Positions 1 to 7,209 of a DNA stretch of 20,337 bases are shown one piece after another. Source of the stretch: JAWUWD01 sp034112085 (GTDB taxonomy: Bacteria > Bacteroidota > Bacteroidia > Cytophagales > Cyclobacteriaceae); the NCBI GenBank assembly GCA_034112085.1, contig JAWUWD010000003.1, positions 1-20,337 of the forward strand. Reading direction: 5' to 3'. How positions within the stretch are numbered: position 1 is the first letter of the stretch; each line of letters opens with the position of its first letter. The translations under genes were made by a program, and so were the position numbers. The notes under the pieces are model-generated. The model saw only the letters and a program-made list of their open reading frames with translations. It ran no database searches and was not told where the DNA came from.

Positions 1-1388
1 CGGTAGCAACTATTTCAGGAAACACAGTGACAATAAGAGGAGCAGGGTCTACGACCATCACGGCTTCACAAGCTGGAGATGCTGCGTATAGTACAGCTTC
101 TGATGTCGAGCAAGTGCTTATTGTCAATAAAGCTATCCAGACTATCACATTTACAGCCTTGGATGACGTATCATTTGGTGCTGATAATTTTGATCTGTCA
201 GCAACTACTGACGCAAGTGGATTATCGGTAAGCTATTTATCTTCTGATGAATCGGTAGCCACCGTGTCAGGAAGTACAGTGACTATAGTAGGAGCAGGGT
301 CTACGACCATCACAGCTTCACAAGTAGGAGATGCTACGTTTAGTGCAGCTTCTGATGTCGAGCAAGTGCTTACTGTCAATAAAGCGATTCAGACTATCAC
401 ATTTGCCGCTTTGGATGACATATCATTTGGTGCTGATGATTTTGATTTGTCAGCAACTACTGACGCCATTGGATTATCGGTGAGCTATTCATCTTCTGAT
501 GAATCGGTAGCAATAGTATCAGGAGGTACTGTGACGATAGTAGGAGCTGGATCGACAGTGATTAATGCTTCACAAAGTGGTGATGATTCATATAATGCCG
601 CTTCGGCAGTCGAGCAGGCACTTACGGTTAATAAAGCTACTCAGACTATTACATTTGAGGCATTGGTTGAAGTGACACTAGGTGATGCTAATTTTGATTT
701 GTTAGCAAGTGCTTCATCCGAGTTGGAAGTGAGCTTTATAAGCTCAGACGAGTCAGTAGCAACTATCTCAGGTAATGCTGTAACCATAGTTGGAGAGGGA
801 GTAACTACTATTACTGCATCACAGACAGGGGATAATAATTATGAGACTGCTGCTGATGTGGCTCAAGATCTGACTGTTAAGGCGAAGGCGTTATCTTCAC
901 AGTCAATTACCTTTGATGCCATTGAGGATCAGTTTCTCGAAGCTGGAACCTTGGCACTCACAGCTATGGCAAGTTCTGGACTAGACGTGAGTTATGAGAT
1001 AGTGAGTGGTCCAGCTACTTTATCTGACAATGTCATAAAATTCACAGGATTAGGTGAAGTATTAGTGAATGCATCACAAATTGGAAATGATAATTTCTCG
1101 CCTGCTGATCCAGTAGAGCAAGCTTTCGAAGTGATCACAGTGACTGGTAGGGCTGAATTTGGAGAGTTGAAAATCAGTACATACCCAAATCCAGTATTAA
1201 ATATGTTGCGAATATCTGCCAATGGTCAAAAGATTATTCAAGTGCATTTATTTGATCTTAATGGTCAGCTGATTATTTCTAAAGGTTCAGTGGGAGAGCT
1301 TGATGTATCAAGACTCAAAGCTGGGCAATACGTAATTCGGATCAGTACAGATGATAAGGTGCTCACTCAGAAAATAATCAAACAATAA
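1..1388 (+). CDS. Secreted Ig-like repeat protein with T9SS C-terminal sorting domain (5' truncated)
   Basis: The reading frame is open from the first complete codon at base 3, so the start lies outside the window; only the last ~460 residues are visible. They consist of successive Ig-like units of about 84 residues, each opening with Q(T/S)ITF and carrying SSDESVAT, GAGSTTITASQ and VEQ.LTVNK motifs. The unit starts are at bases 138, 390, 642 and 900. The last ~70 residues (from about base 1170) contain TYPNPV, LFDLNGQ, LKAGQYVIRI and a lysine-rich end. That pattern is the por secretion/type A sorting domain of type IX secretion substrates. Such proteins cross the outer membrane and are anchored or released after the sorting domain is cleaved. 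I infer an extracellular structural or adhesive role. No catalytic domain is visible, but one could lie in the missing N-terminal part. Confidence 0.88.
   Translation, partial: VATISGNTVTIRGAGSTTITASQAGDAAYSTASDVEQVLIVNKAIQTITFTALDDVSFGADNFDLSATTDASGLSVSYLSSDESVATVSGSTVTIVGAGSTTITASQVGDATFSAASDVEQVLTVNKAIQTITFAALDDISFGADDFDLSATTDAIGLSVSYSSSDESVAIVSGGTVTIVGAGSTVINASQSGDDSYNAASAVEQALTVNKATQTITFEALVEVTLGDANFDLLASASSELEVSFISSDESVATISGNAVTIVGEGVTTITASQTGDNNYETAADVAQDLTVKAKALSSQSITFDAIEDQFLEAGTLALTAMASSGLDVSYEIVSGPATLSDNVIKFTGLGEVLVNASQIGNDNFSPADPVEQAFEVITVTGRAEFGELKISTYPNPVLNMLRISANGQKIIQVHLFDLNGQLIISKGSVGELDVSRLKAGQYVIRISTDDKVLTQKIIKQ
138..899 (+). repeat. 252-258 bp tandem repeats encoding Ig-like domains
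   Basis: Units start at bases 138, 390 and 642, exactly 252 bp apart, and the next starts at 900 (258 bp, with a slightly longer linker). A partial unit lies before base 138 and a more diverged fifth unit follows 900. Bases from 38 onwards recur almost unchanged from 290 (AGGAGCAGGGTCTACGACCA), so the first copies are similar in DNA as well as in protein. Similarity falls towards the sorting domain. This fits duplication by unequal recombination within the gene. Confidence 0.85.
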
Positions 1389-1403
1389 CTTCATAGAACA
1401 TAT

Positions 1404-1469
1404 CATTACGAGAGAGGTTCGAACGAAGTAATCTTTCTAATCGAAGAGATTGCTTCGTGTCTCGCAATG
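1404..1469. repeat. Intergenic imperfect palindrome of a dispersed-repeat type
   Basis: The left arm at 1404-1434 (starting CATTACGAGAG, ending GAACGAAGTAATCT) is an imperfect reverse complement of the right arm at 1447-1469 (starting AGATTGCTTCGTG, ending TCTCGCAATG). The left arm holds an insertion of about eight bases. The ATTGCGAG..CGAAGCAATCT core resembles a palindromic intergenic repeat that I recall being scattered in many bacterial genomes, including Bacteroidota. It lies between two genes on the same strand and could form a hairpin in the transcript. It has no T tract, so it is not a convincing terminator. Confidence 0.65.
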
Positions 1470-1497
1470 ACATTCATTAACTAAAAAAAATAAAATC

Positions 1498-1956
1498 ATG
1501 AAAACAAAATATATAACCACCGCTCTATCAATCATTTTTTTATCAGCAATTCTAATTACCTCAGGGTGTAGTAGTGATGATGGAGGAAGTAATCCTACTC
1601 CATTGGAAGCACAACTGGCTTTGTTAGAAAATAATGGAGGATCTTGGATATCCACTGGAGGTAGTGTGACCAAAGAGGGATATGATGTAAGTGGTGAATT
1701 CTCAGGGTTCAAACTGACAGTGGACGGTTTCAACTATACTACTGAAAATAGTTTATCCGGAGTATGGGCAAGTTCAGAACCTTGGTCATTTAAGAATGAT
1801 CGGGTTACAACAATTGAGCGCAATGATGGTGTGATAATCAATATCACATCAATCAACAACATAGGCTTGGTACTCACCTTTACTGACCCCAGCGGGACAG
1901 GGGGGCGCTATTCAAGTATTCCAGGTGACTATGTATTCTCATTAAAGAGCGAATAA
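1498..1956 (+). CDS. Small lipoprotein, probably surface-exposed
   Basis: The 152-residue product starts at ATG 1498. A lysine-containing n-region (MKTKY) and a hydrophobic core lead to the lipobox LITSGC, making Cys24 the predicted lipidated residue. The residues after it (SSDDGG) resemble the lipoprotein export signal that sends Bacteroidota lipoproteins to the cell surface. The mature part of about 128 residues is rich in aromatic and beta-prone stretches (SGFKLTVDGFNY, GLVLTFTDPSGTGG) and may be a small beta-barrel or lipocalin-like fold; that is only inference. I do not recognise a family with certainty. The gene follows the palindrome by 28 bases and is closed by the hairpin at 2012-2037. 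It sits beside a T9SS substrate gene but nothing in the sequence links their functions. Confidence 0.8.
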   Translation: MKTKYITTALSIIFLSAILITSGCSSDDGGSNPTPLEAQLALLENNGGSWISTGGSVTKEGYDVSGEFSGFKLTVDGFNYTTENSLSGVWASSEPWSFKNDRVTTIERNDGVIINITSINNIGLVLTFTDPSGTGGRYSSIPGDYVFSLKSE

Positions 1957-1981
1957 GGATACTACGCTGCGTGCATAAAAG

Positions 1982-1999
1982 TTTTGAGGAAACTCAAAA
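1982..1999. other. Small GAAA-loop hairpin downstream of lipoprotein gene
   Basis: TTTTGAG, GAAA, CTCAAAA form a perfect 7-bp stem closed by a stable GNRA-type tetraloop. TGCA at 1972-1975 and 2000-2003 could extend the stem across a bulge. The hairpin lies between the lipoprotein stop codon and the stronger terminator at 2012. It may protect the 3' end of the mRNA or contribute to termination. Confidence 0.45.
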
Positions 2000-2011
2000 T
2001 GCAGTGACTGT

Positions 2012-2037
2012 AAAGAAGCCCCTTTCGGGGCTTCTTT
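2012..2037. terminator. Bidirectional intrinsic terminator between convergent genes
   Basis: AAAGAAGCCCC at 2012-2022 and GGGGCTTCTTT at 2027-2037 form a perfect 11-bp stem with a TTTC loop. The A-rich left flank and T-rich right end give a U tract on either strand. It therefore serves both the lipoprotein gene (plus) and tamL (minus), whose stop codon begins just outside the stem. Confidence 0.9.
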
Positions 2038-2038
2038 G

Positions 2039-4444
2039 TTAGAAAGGGTATCCAATTCCAATATTGAAAATAACAGGTTCAGTTTTATCATTAATATCGA
2101 AGGGAGCATCATTGAAGCCATCACTGAATATGAAACGCTTGCCTTCAGGTCTTGCTGGATCGTGTATCTTCATGCCCGCATCAAATCTTATAATTAGGAA
2201 TACAAAATCAAATCTCAGTCCCAAACCCGAAGCCACAGCGAATTCTTTCAAAAATCGTTCGCTTGAGAATTGTGCACCAGGTCTGGTTTTGTCTTCATTT
2301 ATAGTCCAGATATTTCCGACATCTACGAAATACGCCCAGTCGACAAAGCCAAATAAGTTTCTGCGAAACTCGATACTCGCCTGAATAAGAATTTCTCCAG
2401 GTTGCTCTATTTGATAGGAGACCTCACCACTATTCACATCGATGTGATTGTAGGACCCAGGGCCCAATCTTCTAGGACGCCATCCACGTATCCCATTGCT
2501 ACCTCCTGCAAAGAAGTATTTTTCATAAGGCAATACTTCATTATCACCATAGGGAATAGCAATGCCTGCATTTACCCGAAAAGCGACCCCTGCTCTTTTG
2601 GTCAGTTGAGATACTTTTCTATAGTCTATATTGAACTTTAAAAATTTGTAAGTTTCAAGCCCTTGATCTTCTAAGGGTTGCGTAGATATGAAATTCTGAG
2701 TCGTACCACCACTTTCGGTGAATAGTTGAATATAGGAAGAATTGTGCTTACCCAGTCCGTAATTATTGAAATTCTTGATTACAAAAAAAGACATACTACT
2801 CACAAAAGAAGGTTGAAATGATCGGATCAGATTACTCCCATTATTTCTAAGTTCAATCAGCCGATTGTTGAAGATAGAATCAATTTCCGAATCAATAATA
2901 CTAACATCTGCTAAAGAGAAATTGTAAGAAGTGTTTAGTTGCTTACCCCAGGAGTAAGTGGTTCTGAAGTTGGCATTTTTACGTGAGTACTCAGGGCGAT
3001 CTGTTAAAGAGTACCCAATAGATAGCTTAGTTTTGGGATTGAGGTATCCTAATTTCTCTCTTTTTAAGTTTTTGATTGGTAGAATAAATTTCGGAAAGAT
3101 CAAGGCTGCGTTGATACCAGCTTCAAAATTGAAAGGATCATCCAAATCAGTGGCAGAAGCAGAAACTTCGACACCTAATCTCCCAGAAAGTTCGAAATTT
3201 TCTAAGCCACGAAAAATATTTCTTTTCTTGAAAGTGGTGTTGTAAAAGGGTCCAGGAATTCCCTGGCTTACATTCACTCCAAATTCATTGGTCCATTGAT
3301 ATCGGGGCAGTGGTTGGGTGAATATGTTTGCGATGAACCGACCTCCAGTAGAATCATAATTGATGTTGATAAATTTAAATACATCAAGGTTGGCTAATTG
3401 TCGCTGTGTATCAAAGGTGTTTTGTTTGCTATATAGATCGCCCTGATGCAAGAATACTCTTCTATTCAACACTTTGGGCTTGTAAAACGCATCATACGCA
3501 GAGTATTCGATATTTTGATAATTTCGTCTAAACGATAAGCTGTCGGAAGAATTGGTAGTGGATTCATTGACCACGAAATTAATTGAGTCAATAGTGAATT
3601 GATGGTGTTTTTGTTCCGATAGAGGATTTTTAATGACTGTTCGTACAGCGACACCATGATCTTGATGCGCTGTATCAATATCAAAACTTATATATTCCCT
3701 ACTGAAATTATAATAACCATTATTCTTTAAATAATCATTGATGGCGTCTCGCTCATTTGTCAGATTTGTTTGACTATAATTTTCGCTAGTCTTTATTTTG
3801 GACTTTCTGAGGTTGAGCAATTGCTCAACCGTATTGTCACCGATCTTACTAATTACAGTATCAATAATATAAGGCTGACCTTCGGAAACCTCATAGGTAG
3901 AAGTTAATAGTTTGGCCGTGTTGCTTGTCTTATGGGTTATTTTTGAATCGAAATAGCCCTTTGAAAATAAATACTGTTGGATTTTTAGCTTGTTGCTGGC
4001 AGTTGCTTGACTATCGTACAAGGCAAGTGGCTCACCCCAGCGCATGAGAACATTACCTTCCTTGATCTTCTTGTCTATTTTTTGAGACTTTCGATTTCTC
4101 TTCTGGGTAAGTTTATTTTTCTTTTTTGTGCTTTTAGCATGTGTGATTAAAGAATCATAATAACTTCTCAAGTCTTCTTTTTCCAGTCCCAGAGCCTCTT
4201 TGTCATAATTTTTAATTCCTTTTTGGTAGAACCAAACATATGGTGAAAGCGGGATAATTGGGAACTGCCGATTTGGAGATTGGACATAGAGTTCTTCCAA
4301 AGCATCAATATCAAATGATTTAGGAATTTGTGTCTTTTGCTTAAATAAAAGTTGCTCATTGGGTTTGAGATAGCGAGTACCCAAACATCCAGATAGAAGC
4401 ATAGCAATAAAACTCAGAAATACCAGTAACTTGCCTCCGTTCAC
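2039..4444 (-). CDS. tamL: TamL-type BamA/TamA-family outer-membrane lipoprotein
   Basis: The 801-residue product begins at a GTG codon (MNGGKLLVFLSF). A signal sequence ends in the lipobox LLSGC, so Cys20 is predicted to be lipidated, the hallmark that separates Bacteroidota TamL from proteobacterial TamA. A lysine-rich stretch lies at about 106-130. POTRA-like segments follow (for example the region with SKGYFDSKI and YEVSEGQPY, about 160-195, and NNGYYNF near 241). The C-terminal half from about 400 is a predicted Omp85 beta-barrel. It carries GGSNGIRGWR at 647-656, matching the conserved (V/I)RG(F/Y/W) element of the L6 barrel loop, and it ends in an aromatic residue (GIGYPF). The family helps insert or transport outer-membrane proteins and works with the TamB tether, which is not in this window. 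The gene is divergent from the RNA methyltransferase by 20 bp. Confidence 0.87.
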   Translation of the reverse strand: MNGGKLLVFLSFIAMLLSGCLGTRYLKPNEQLLFKQKTQIPKSFDIDALEELYVQSPNRQFPIIPLSPYVWFYQKGIKNYDKEALGLEKEDLRSYYDSLITHAKSTKKKNKLTQKRNRKSQKIDKKIKEGNVLMRWGEPLALYDSQATASNKLKIQQYLFSKGYFDSKITHKTSNTAKLLTSTYEVSEGQPYIIDTVISKIGDNTVEQLLNLRKSKIKTSENYSQTNLTNERDAINDYLKNNGYYNFSREYISFDIDTAHQDHGVAVRTVIKNPLSEQKHHQFTIDSINFVVNESTTNSSDSLSFRRNYQNIEYSAYDAFYKPKVLNRRVFLHQGDLYSKQNTFDTQRQLANLDVFKFININYDSTGGRFIANIFTQPLPRYQWTNEFGVNVSQGIPGPFYNTTFKKRNIFRGLENFELSGRLGVEVSASATDLDDPFNFEAGINAALIFPKFILPIKNLKREKLGYLNPKTKLSIGYSLTDRPEYSRKNANFRTTYSWGKQLNTSYNFSLADVSIIDSEIDSIFNNRLIELRNNGSNLIRSFQPSFVSSMSFFVIKNFNNYGLGKHNSSYIQLFTESGGTTQNFISTQPLEDQGLETYKFLKFNIDYRKVSQLTKRAGVAFRVNAGIAIPYGDNEVLPYEKYFFAGGSNGIRGWRPRRLGPGSYNHIDVNSGEVSYQIEQPGEILIQASIEFRRNLFGFVDWAYFVDVGNIWTINEDKTRPGAQFSSERFLKEFAVASGLGLRFDFVFLIIRFDAGMKIHDPARPEGKRFIFSDGFNDAPFDINDKTEPVIFNIGIGYPF

Positions 4445-4464
4445 AACCCTACAAATGTTTTTTG

Positions 4465-5202
4465 ATGATGATTACCAAATCAGTCTTGAAATTTATCAAA
4501 TCCCTGCAATTAAAGAAAAACAGAATAGAACATCAACGTTTTTTAGTGGAAGGAGTGAAAAGTGTTCGCGAGTTGTTGAATTCTGATATTGAAGTCGATA
4601 CAATCGTGGCAACCTCAGATTTTATTCGTGAGAATAGAAATGACTTTGATCCAGGACTTATAACTGAAATAAAGGCAACAGATATAAATGCTATTGGGAG
4701 TTTTAAGAATAACAATAGTGTCATAGCAATCGCGAAAATACCAATGTCTCTCGAGGTTTCAATATCCAATGATGAATATGTTTTGGCGTTAGATGATGTC
4801 AGGGATCCGGGCAACTTGGGGACAATCATTAGAATTGCAGACTGGTATGGAATTACTCAAATCATTGCTTCACCGACTACGGCTGATTTTTATAATCCTA
4901 AAGTGATAAGTGCTTCAATGGGCTCTTTTGCTAGGGTGAAAATGCAATACGTTGACCTTGCATCTAAATTAGAAAGCTATCAGGGTGAGATCTACGGTGC
5001 CTTAATGGACGGTATCTCGATTCATCAACAGTATTTTGGTTCTGGAGGGGTTATTGTCATGGGCAATGAGTCTGTGGGGATAAGTAAGGAAGTAGAATCA
5101 ATATTAACTAACAGAATCACGATTCCTAAATTTGGCGAAGCTGAGTCGCTCAATGTAGGTATTGCAACAGCAATCATTTGTGATCGGTTGCGAAACTCGT
5201 AA
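4465..5202 (+). CDS. TrmH/SpoU-family RNA 2'-O-methyltransferase
   Basis: The product of about 245 residues carries the three SPOUT motifs in order. Motif 1 is LDDVRDPGNLGTIIRIADW (Asn and Arg of the RNA-binding and active site). Motif 2 is VIVMGNESVGIS. Motif 3 is IPKFGEAESLNVGIATAII, which binds S-adenosylmethionine through the trefoil knot. The N-terminal ~75 residues (KSLQLKKNRIEHQRFLVEG) match the L30e-like substrate-binding domain of the TrmH/RlmB group. The enzyme methylates a ribose 2'-OH in tRNA or rRNA, but the target cannot be read from sequence. I chose ATG 4465; TTG 4462 lies directly before it and ATG 4468 directly after. The neighbouring tamL is divergent, so its promoter probably lies inside the 5' end of tamL. 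Confidence 0.9.
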   Translation: MMITKSVLKFIKSLQLKKNRIEHQRFLVEGVKSVRELLNSDIEVDTIVATSDFIRENRNDFDPGLITEIKATDINAIGSFKNNNSVIAIAKIPMSLEVSISNDEYVLALDDVRDPGNLGTIIRIADWYGITQIIASPTTADFYNPKVISASMGSFARVKMQYVDLASKLESYQGEIYGALMDGISIHQQYFGSGGVIVMGNESVGISKEVESILTNRITIPKFGEAESLNVGIATAIICDRLRNS

Positions 5203-5227
5203 AAATCCTACTTAATTTTTACGAGTT
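5194..5227. terminator. Inverted repeat spanning both stop codons of convergent genes
   Basis: AACTCGTAAAAAT at 5194-5206 and ATTTTTACGAGTT at 5215-5227 are perfect reverse complements (13 bp) with an 8-base loop. The TAA of the methyltransferase gene is in the left arm and the last codons of the kinase gene are in the right arm and loop. The downstream T tract is weak in both directions, so termination is likely but not certain. Confidence 0.6.
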
Positions 5228-7151
5228 CTTTCCTAAGCTGTTTGCAAGCCAGAATTCCTAATTTTTCAAACTGATTGATGAGAGTTGTTATTGCTGCTTT
5301 ATCAATTTCCTTTTCGCAAGTTCCTTCTAGTATAATCGCAATGTCATGCAGCTTAGGAATACCCATAAGCTTTATTGAAGGCTTTATCTTATGTGCTGCC
5401 TTACTTATGTTTTGCCATTCTAAATTTTCATTCTGAACTTTCATTTCCAATATAGCAGGTTCAACAGACGATATAAAAGCGCTGATTAGATCATTGATGA
5501 ATTCATAATCACCATCAGCCATATTTCTCAGGAAAGTTAAATTATAAATGAGTTCTTCACCAGCCTCAGCAGCGATGGGTTGTTCAGGTGCCTTATGCGA
5601 GCTATTTGTGTGTTCTACAATGACATTGTATAAGTCACGAGGTAAAAAAGGTTTAGAAATATAACCATTCATACCTATAGCGGTATATTTTTCAGGATCT
5701 CCCTTGAGAACGTTTGCTGTCAAAGCAATAATCGGAATTTGATTGGTTGGAGATGGGAAGTTCTTTCTAATAACTGTTGTAGCTTCAATACCATCCATGA
5801 CTGGCATTTGGACATCCATAAGAATTAGATCATAGTTAGTTTTTTTGAGCTTTTCTGTGGCGATATACCCATTCTCAGCAGTATCAAATCTACAATTCCA
5901 TTTGCCTAAGATGTTAGCTGCATACATTCGGTTAATATCATTGTCTTCTACCAACAGTATATTTAGTGCTTCCAGAGAGTCAAAGTCCTCCTTATTATCT
6001 TTGAATTGCTCCTGATTTATTATGAGGTCTTTATTTTCACCTTTTTGATAAGGAATAGAGAATGTGAAAGTAGTCCCTATGTTTTGATTACTAGAAACCC
6101 CAATATTACCGTTTTGAAGTTCTACGAGCTGCTTGCTGATGGCCAAACCAAGCCCTGTACCTCCATACTTACGGGTGACACTTTCATCTGCTTGTCTGAA
6201 ACTCTCAAAGATGGTGTCAAGTTTTTCTTCAGCAATTCCAATCCCAGTATCGATGACTTCAAAGGATATGATAAGCTCATCATTCTCTTGATGTGTACAG
6301 TTTACATTGACCCGAATCCCACCTCTATCCGTAAATTTCAGAGCATTGCTGATTAGGTTGATTAAGATTTGATTTAGTCGAACAGGGTCACCCAGAACAA
6401 CCATATTCATGTTAGGATCTACTTGATACTCAAGGTAAATATTCTTCTCATTAGCCTGATGAATAAATGTTTCGATTATTGATCTTAGTTGATGTCTTAT
6501 ATTGAATCCAATTTTTTCAAATTTCAACTTACCAGATTCGATAATAGAAATATCAAGGATATCATTGATAATGACTTTGAGATTATCTGATGAAGTCTTT
6601 ATTGCATTTATGTATTTTTTTTGTTCTTGAGAAAGCTTCGTGCCATCCAATAAACTTAACATTCCTGCAATGCCATTGATTGGCGTACGAATTTCGTGAC
6701 TCATGTTGGCCATGAATTGTTCTTTGGCTTTTTGAGCGCGAAGAAGTTCTTCTGCGTCTTTCTTCCTCTGATTAATATCTCTACAATCTAAGATGAGTCC
6801 ATCAATCCCTTCTTTATGTTTGAGATTGATAGAGTTGAATTCAAGGTGACTGAATGAATGGTTATATTTTTTAAAAGTGAACTCTATGTTTTCAACATAG
6901 GGCTCTTTAGTGCAGTTTTCGAATTGTGATTTAAAATCAATGACCATTTCGGGGAGGATATAATCACTAAATTTTGATCCTATTAAACTTTTAGGAGGAT
7001 GGCCTAAACTTTCTCTAACCGATGGGTTATGGTATAATATTACTCCTGAAAAATCTACAATAAAAATGATATCCGCTCCATCTTCTACCACAGCTTCATA
7101 AAAACCTCTCTGGTCTACATAGTCATTGATGTTTTTGTATTTATTAATCAT
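5208..7151 (-). CDS. Soluble hybrid sensor histidine kinase (PAS-HisKA-HATPase-REC-HPt)
   Basis: The 647-residue protein has no membrane segment, so it probably acts in the cytoplasm. A PAS-type sensor domain covers about 15-130 (ADIIFIVDFSGVILYHNPS). The HisKA helix has NMSHEIRTPING with phospho-acceptor His152. The ATPase domain has the N box (NLISNALKF, 265-273), DTGIGI (301-306) and GGTGLGLAI (330-338). A receiver domain at about 395-515 has Asp446 (LILMDVQMPVMDG) and Lys500. An HPt domain at about 545-640 carries His587 (AAHKIKPSIKLMG). The layout permits a complete His-Asp-His relay that must pass the phosphate to a separate receiver. The gene lies 58 bp downstream of the NtrC-type regulator on the same strand, which makes that regulator the obvious target. 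The PAS ligand is unknown. Confidence 0.93.
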   Translation of the reverse strand: MINKYKNINDYVDQRGFYEAVVEDGADIIFIVDFSGVILYHNPSVRESLGHPPKSLIGSKFSDYILPEMVIDFKSQFENCTKEPYVENIEFTFKKYNHSFSHLEFNSINLKHKEGIDGLILDCRDINQRKKDAEELLRAQKAKEQFMANMSHEIRTPINGIAGMLSLLDGTKLSQEQKKYINAIKTSSDNLKVIINDILDISIIESGKLKFEKIGFNIRHQLRSIIETFIHQANEKNIYLEYQVDPNMNMVVLGDPVRLNQILINLISNALKFTDRGGIRVNVNCTHQENDELIISFEVIDTGIGIAEEKLDTIFESFRQADESVTRKYGGTGLGLAISKQLVELQNGNIGVSSNQNIGTTFTFSIPYQKGENKDLIINQEQFKDNKEDFDSLEALNILLVEDNDINRMYAANILGKWNCRFDTAENGYIATEKLKKTNYDLILMDVQMPVMDGIEATTVIRKNFPSPTNQIPIIALTANVLKGDPEKYTAIGMNGYISKPFLPRDLYNVIVEHTNSSHKAPEQPIAAEAGEELIYNLTFLRNMADGDYEFINDLISAFISSVEPAILEMKVQNENLEWQNISKAAHKIKPSIKLMGIPKLHDIAIILEGTCEKEIDKAAITTLINQFEKLGILACKQLRKELVKIK

Positions 7152-7209
7152 GTGTTAGAGGGGATTGGATGATGGTATTTATTCAGGCAAGAATGATAAC
7201 TCTTCAGAA

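Noticed and set aside
138..899. Repeat array considered as a CRISPR array
   Set aside because: The repeats are 252 bp, in frame and protein-coding, with no short repeat-spacer structure.
992..1222. Minus-strand open frame inside the Ig-repeat gene
   Set aside because: It is antisense to the sorting-domain region of a well-supported gene and shows no family features.
1437..1733. 98-codon minus-strand open frame across the palindrome and lipoprotein start
   Set aside because: It lies antisense to a clear lipoprotein gene, has no recognisable domain and no start signal.
4462..4464. TTG as the start of the RNA methyltransferase
   Set aside because: Two ATG codons follow at once, and family proteins begin near MITKSVLKF.
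6006..6356. 116-codon plus-strand open frame within the hybrid kinase gene
   Set aside because: It is the complement of the conserved ATPase domain and has no independent coding signs.
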